Assembly: GCA_024697025.1 (NCBI GenBank)
Contig: JAILGH010000106.1
Coordinates: forward strand, 1-64,000
DNA length: 64,000 bases
Direction: 5' to 3'
DNA from: Pseudobutyrivibrio sp.
GTDB taxonomy: Bacteria; Bacillota; Clostridia; Lachnospirales; Lachnospiraceae
Positions 59,681-64,000 of this stretch are shown in pieces. Position 1 is the stretch's first letter, and each line of letters begins with the position of its first letter. The notes under the pieces are model-generated. The model ran no database searches, had not been told where the DNA came from, and saw nothing but the letters and a program-made list of their open reading frames with translations. A program made the position numbers and the translations under genes.

Positions 59681-60724
59681 CTATTCACTTACATTCATAT
59701 ATACGTCTTCATGGGAATGGAACCCGCTGTCTATAATGATTTCATCAATATTCTCACTATTTACTGCTACAGGCTCAACAGCTATATAAGGAATTTCATT
59801 TTGTCCATCATTTATAACTGTTTCTACATCAATACTTTCATTATTAGCCAGCTTAAATGCAAAACTTGCGGCCTGTTCTGCTAATTTATCAACCGGCTTA
59901 TAGACCGTCATAAGCTGGGTGCCTTCTACAATATGCTGACATGCAGGAAGATCTGCATCTTGTCCCACTACTGGTTTAACTCCTGCAAGCTGGGAAACAG
60001 CGAGAGCCCTGATAACTGACGATGCCACATCATCATTTCCGCACATGATTGCATCGGCCTGCTCAACAATATCCATGTTGTCATATACATAGGCTCCACC
60101 TAATTCTGCCTTCCAGCCTTCGCAGTAATAGGTGTCAAGAACTTCTATATTGTTCTTTTCCATCACGTCATAAAAACCAGAATTTACCATTGGTACATTA
60201 CCGTCGGTAAGAGGTCCACATATCATAACTACAGAATTAATATCTGATGATACCAGAGCTTCTCCAAGCATTTCACCTACCATGTAATTATCAAAGGAAA
60301 TATATAATTCCGTATTTGCGTTAGGAATAATTCTGTCATATGAAACAACAGGAATATCTTTTTCCTTTGCCTCTTTTACCACATCCGTCAAAGCTTCTCC
60401 GTCCACCGGAATTATAACCAGGCAGTCTACTCCTTTGTCTATAAGGTACTGGATTTGTTCTATCTGCTTTTCAGTATCTCCATTAGCATTTTGCACATTT
60501 ACTGTGGCACCTAATGAAGTGGCTGTGTCCACAAATACATCCCTGTCCCTTTCCCATCTTTCAATAACAAAGGAATCAAAACATATTCCTATTTCAATTT
60601 CATCTTCTTCCCCATTTTCTTTTTGGCTGACTTCTGTGCTATCACTGCTACACCCAGTAAGTAAAACTATCGTTGTAAGCAGTGCAGTCAACGCTCCAAT
60701 TAGTCTTATGAAAAGTCCTTTCAT
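59681..60724 (-). CDS. Xylose-type substrate-binding lipoprotein (XylF-like)
   Basis: Lipobox VLLTGCSSD; EIGICFDSFVIERWERDRDVFVDTATSLGATVNVQNANGD; VVSYDRII. Confidence 0.92.
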   Translation of the reverse strand: MKGLFIRLIGALTALLTTIVLLTGCSSDSTEVSQKENGEEDEIEIGICFDSFVIERWERDRDVFVDTATSLGATVNVQNANGDTEKQIEQIQYLIDKGVDCLVIIPVDGEALTDVVKEAKEKDIPVVSYDRIIPNANTELYISFDNYMVGEMLGEALVSSDINSVVMICGPLTDGNVPMVNSGFYDVMEKNNIEVLDTYYCEGWKAELGGAYVYDNMDIVEQADAIMCGNDDVASSVIRALAVSQLAGVKPVVGQDADLPACQHIVEGTQLMTVYKPVDKLAEQAASFAFKLANNESIDVETVINDGQNEIPYIAVEPVAVNSENIDEIIIDSGFHSHEDVYMNVSE

Positions 60725-60746
60725 ATATATTCACCCCATAATATAT

Positions 60747-62339
60747 TTAGTTACATTTTGAGTAATCAGTAGGTGTCTTACCTGTATATTTCTTAAAGTT
60801 TCTTGAGAAATAGTTAGGATCTGTATATCCTACCTCCGCTGATATTTCCTTCATGGATTTATTTGTGGTCTTGAGAAGTTTTTTAGCGGCTTCAATTCTA
60901 AGCTTTGTCAAATAATCTATGAAATTTTCCCCGGTCTCTTCTTTAAAGACTTTTGAAAAATAATATGAACTTATATTAACAACCCTCGATACATCATCCA
61001 AAGTTAATTCCTTCATATAATTTTCGTCTATATATTGTTTTGCTTTGTTGACAGCACTCATAGACTGCTCTTCATGTTTGTTGGAAACCCACATTGAGCT
61101 TTCTTTGATTTTGTCCACAAACCATAATTTTATTTCTGTAAGGCTGCTAAGATTAAGTAATATTGAAAGATAGTTTGCTCTGCTTTTGAACTCATACATT
61201 CTACCTGTCTTCTCGTAAGATAAATGTTCAGCCCAAAGTACAAATTCAAGGCATTTTAATCTGATACTGTCAGTGTCGTTGGCATAGTTTTCTTCCATCC
61301 ACTCAAAGAATGTCTGAGCCAAGGCAACAGATTCATTTACATTTCCAAGGGATATTTCGTCAAAGAGCCTTTTTTCTAATTCCATTGGATAGTTTTCTTC
61401 GTACTGACATGCTACAGGCATATCATCCACATGGGCCACATGGCTTGTAGTGGAAATTAAAACCGCATTTGCCTCCTCATAGGATTCAGACATTCTATTT
61501 AAAGGTTTCACTGAACCAAAACCAATTCTAAAATCCATGTCGAACCTGTCAGATAACTTTCTGCACAAAGCCCTGGCACTTTCTACCACTTCATTACGTT
61601 CATTATAGGAAAGAGTACTACTATCAGTCGGAATCAAAATTGGGATTTTGTTGGACATTACCGCTCCCATTATTCCTTTTATATAATCCTCTGTAATAGT
61701 ATGAATCTCTCTATATGCTTTTTGTGCCTGGATAGATACTGCAACAGCACTGGTCATGTAGTTGCCTACCAGCTCTCTACCAAAAACCATGGATGCCATA
61801 TACCCATATTCAGAGTCAATTCCAAGAAGAGTTTTATAATTATCAATATCCTCTTTGAAAAACTCTTTGAATAATAAATCCTGAATAAGTCCATTTTCGA
61901 TTATGGGTACAACAGTCTCAAGCTTTTCTCGAACCTTAAGATCATTACTTCTTTTTGTTCTCTCCTTATCAAGCTGATTCATTGCCTTTTTAAGAATATC
62001 AATGATTGATTCCCTGCTTACAGGCTTGTTCAAATAGTCCAATACCCCTAGTGAAATTGCTTCTTTGGCATAATCAAACTTGTCATAGGCAGTCATTACT
62101 ATAAAAACTATGTGGTTATTAGTTTTTCGAATCTCCCTCATAGCTTCTATGCCATTGATACCTGGCATTTGAATATCCATAAAAGCAATGTCCGGCTGAA
62201 ATTCCTCCGCCACTTCTATAACTTGTCTGCCTGTTTTTGCAATTCTGATATCACACTGGCTGCCAAATTCCTTTTCAATTATAAATTTAAGGGAGTCAAT
62301 TACTATACCTTCATCATCCGCTAACAATACTTTATACAT
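60747..62339 (-). CDS. YesN-like response regulator (REC + AraC HTH)
   Basis: KVLLADDEGIVIDSL; DIAFMDIQMPGINGIEAM; C-terminal AraC ISSYYFSKVFKEETGENFIDYLTKLRIEAAK. Confidence 0.96.
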   Translation of the reverse strand: MYKVLLADDEGIVIDSLKFIIEKEFGSQCDIRIAKTGRQVIEVAEEFQPDIAFMDIQMPGINGIEAMREIRKTNNHIVFIVMTAYDKFDYAKEAISLGVLDYLNKPVSRESIIDILKKAMNQLDKERTKRSNDLKVREKLETVVPIIENGLIQDLLFKEFFKEDIDNYKTLLGIDSEYGYMASMVFGRELVGNYMTSAVAVSIQAQKAYREIHTITEDYIKGIMGAVMSNKIPILIPTDSSTLSYNERNEVVESARALCRKLSDRFDMDFRIGFGSVKPLNRMSESYEEANAVLISTTSHVAHVDDMPVACQYEENYPMELEKRLFDEISLGNVNESVALAQTFFEWMEENYANDTDSIRLKCLEFVLWAEHLSYEKTGRMYEFKSRANYLSILLNLSSLTEIKLWFVDKIKESSMWVSNKHEEQSMSAVNKAKQYIDENYMKELTLDDVSRVVNISSYYFSKVFKEETGENFIDYLTKLRIEAAKKLLKTTNKSMKEISAEVGYTDPNYFSRNFKKYTGKTPTDYSKCN

Positions 62340-62349
62340 AACCTATTCC

Positions 62350-63843
62350 TTACTCACTTTTCTTAATGAAATCTTTTGGAAGATATAAAATAGTCTCAGT
62401 TCCTTTATTTTTTCCTTCTGATATAATATCAAGAACCTCATCCCTTTCATAGAAAATATTTAACCTTTCTATGCAATTATTTAGTCCAATTCCATTGGAA
62501 CCTGACTTTTTAGGGTCACTTTTATAGCTTCCATTTAAAACTTCATCTATAGTTTCCTGAGACATTCCTATTCCATTGTCTTTTATACTTACGCAAATAT
62601 ATTCTCCAAGTTCATATACGGCCAATTCTATCTTTTTGGTCCAATCTATGTTCCTTAAACCTGAGTTGATACTATTCTCAACTATCGGCTGCAAAATCAT
62701 ACTTGGGATTTTCACCTCCAACAGGCTTTCATCGATTTCTTTTTTAAATTGTATTTCTCCGGCAAAACGAACATTCAATATGTAGATATAAATATCAACC
62801 AACTGAATCTCATCTTTTAGAGTAACAACATCCTTATTTTTTTGGATATTGTATCTGAAGAAGTCTGCTACACGCTGAATGTAATTGCTGGTTCTGTCTG
62901 CCCCTTCCATCATGGCAAGTTGTGCACCAGCATTTAATGTATTAAATAAAAAATGGGGATTAATCTGGGATTGCAGATATTTAAGTTCCGCATCCTTAAT
63001 ATGGTTCTCCATAATAAGCTCATTTTCTCTAAGCTTACGTTCAACCTCCATAGATTCTGTAAGTTTTGCAATATACTCCCTTAAAGAAACTACCATTTTA
63101 TTAAAAGCTTTTGTAACAACACCAACTTCATCATTATTCTTTACAGACAAAAGCGGAACATTGAAATCCCCCATTGATACACTGTTTGCTGCAGTTGCAA
63201 GCTTAACTAAAGGATTAGTAATTGTAGCTGCTATTAAAACAACAAAAAGCACATTGGCAAATCCAATAACCACAAGGGTTAAAATGTTAAGCTGCTCTAA
63301 TGTCTGTAATGCCGACATCATTGCACCGTAGGATTTAGAGTTATTAATAAACTGCTGATTATTAAGTCTAACAATTGTTGCATCAATATATCCGTAGGTT
63401 CTGGTTGCCTCTTCATAGATACTTTTATATTTTTCAACATTACCGCCTCTTTTACTTTCCACAGCCTGATTAACAAGCTCCAGATAGTTAACCGACATTC
63501 TCTTAATATTTCTTTCCATTACACGATTTTCATTATCATCATTGTTGTCATCAATGTCTGATAATAAATTCATGTATTCCTGCTCTTTAATATAATATTG
63601 TTCCAAAGCATCACTGGTTTTGGTATTAAGATATCCCTCAGTGGCACTTTGTAAAGCCTCAAGTCCTATGCTAAGTTCATTTAATGAATTGTTACTTTCA
63701 TAAATTACATCCAATGAATTCAGCATCCTGGTAGTGCCTGTATACAAAATCATGTTTACCAGCAAAAGAAGGATTGTAGGCAGGCAAAAATAAATAATCA
63801 TTTTTTTACGAATGGAAATGGATTTAAATATATCTCTACTCAT
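62350..63843 (-). CDS. YesM/LytS-like sensor histidine kinase (HAMP + His_kinase)
   Basis: YLQSQINPHFLFNTLNA; IKDNGIGMSQETID; GIGLNNCIERLN; start at MSRDIF with caggaggtgg SD (ORF start 63867). Confidence 0.95.
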   Translation of the reverse strand: MSRDIFKSISIRKKMIIYFCLPTILLLLVNMILYTGTTRMLNSLDVIYESNNSLNELSIGLEALQSATEGYLNTKTSDALEQYYIKEQEYMNLLSDIDDNNDDNENRVMERNIKRMSVNYLELVNQAVESKRGGNVEKYKSIYEEATRTYGYIDATIVRLNNQQFINNSKSYGAMMSALQTLEQLNILTLVVIGFANVLFVVLIAATITNPLVKLATAANSVSMGDFNVPLLSVKNNDEVGVVTKAFNKMVVSLREYIAKLTESMEVERKLRENELIMENHIKDAELKYLQSQINPHFLFNTLNAGAQLAMMEGADRTSNYIQRVADFFRYNIQKNKDVVTLKDEIQLVDIYIYILNVRFAGEIQFKKEIDESLLEVKIPSMILQPIVENSINSGLRNIDWTKKIELAVYELGEYICVSIKDNGIGMSQETIDEVLNGSYKSDPKKSGSNGIGLNNCIERLNIFYERDEVLDIISEGKNKGTETILYLPKDFIKKSE

Positions 63844-64000
63844 CTTCCACCTCCTGTAAAAATTCATCTACATTAGATTCATCTATTATATTTGCCTCAA
63901 CACTTATGTAATCAGAAACATAGCCATTATCTCTGTATTCAATAAAGGCCTTTGCAGCTTCCTCTCCTAATTTTTCAGAATCAACATAAACGCTACCAAT
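63836..64000 (-). CDS. C-terminal fragment of a third substrate-binding protein (runs off the window)
   Basis: IGSVYVDSEKLGEEAAKAFIEYRDNGYVSDYISVEANIIDESNVDEFLQEVEDE; type I PBP C-terminal pattern; overlaps the HK start by 8 nt. Confidence 0.7.
   Translation of the reverse strand: MGSVYVDSEKLGEEAAKAFIEYRDNGYVSDYISVEANIIDESNVDEFLQEVEDE

Overview
The window looks like an ordinary chromosomal segment of an anaerobic Firmicute. Gene content and codon style suggest Lachnospiraceae, Butyrivibrio/Pseudobutyrivibrio-like (inference). Most genes are on the minus strand. Main blocks: (1) an XRE/DUF3169/CPBP cluster with a phased operator array, divergent to a FliB-like methylase; (2) LrgAB; (3) purine/pyrimidine genes (pyrE, aminopeptidase, purE-M-N-D); (4) a 2327-aa secreted PHP/CehA-type surface protein with YibE/F; (5) nth, a lipoprotein, an orphan 187-aa protein, AI-2E, Rpn nuclease; (6) an XRE + HlyD/MacB-type ABC exporter; (7) an orphan sugar-binding lipoprotein with a 31-aa microprotein, and tRNA-Leu; (8) an F1Fo ATP synthase operon in which delta and alpha appear as one fused ORF; (9) GGDEF, a half-length AI-2E protein, guanine deaminase, a standalone FakA C-terminal-like domain, and a 51-aa membrane microprotein + K+ channel; (10) copA/csoR with two palindromic CsoR-type boxes; (11) an arabinose/pentose locus with a tandem-permease ABC transporter, several sugar-binding proteins and a YesMN two-component system. 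No CRISPR array, prophage or IS element was seen. The most notable items are the AtpH-AtpA fusion, the helically phased XRE operators, the nested palindromic intergenic repeats, the microprotein/K+ channel pair and the SBP/YesMN sensing cluster.
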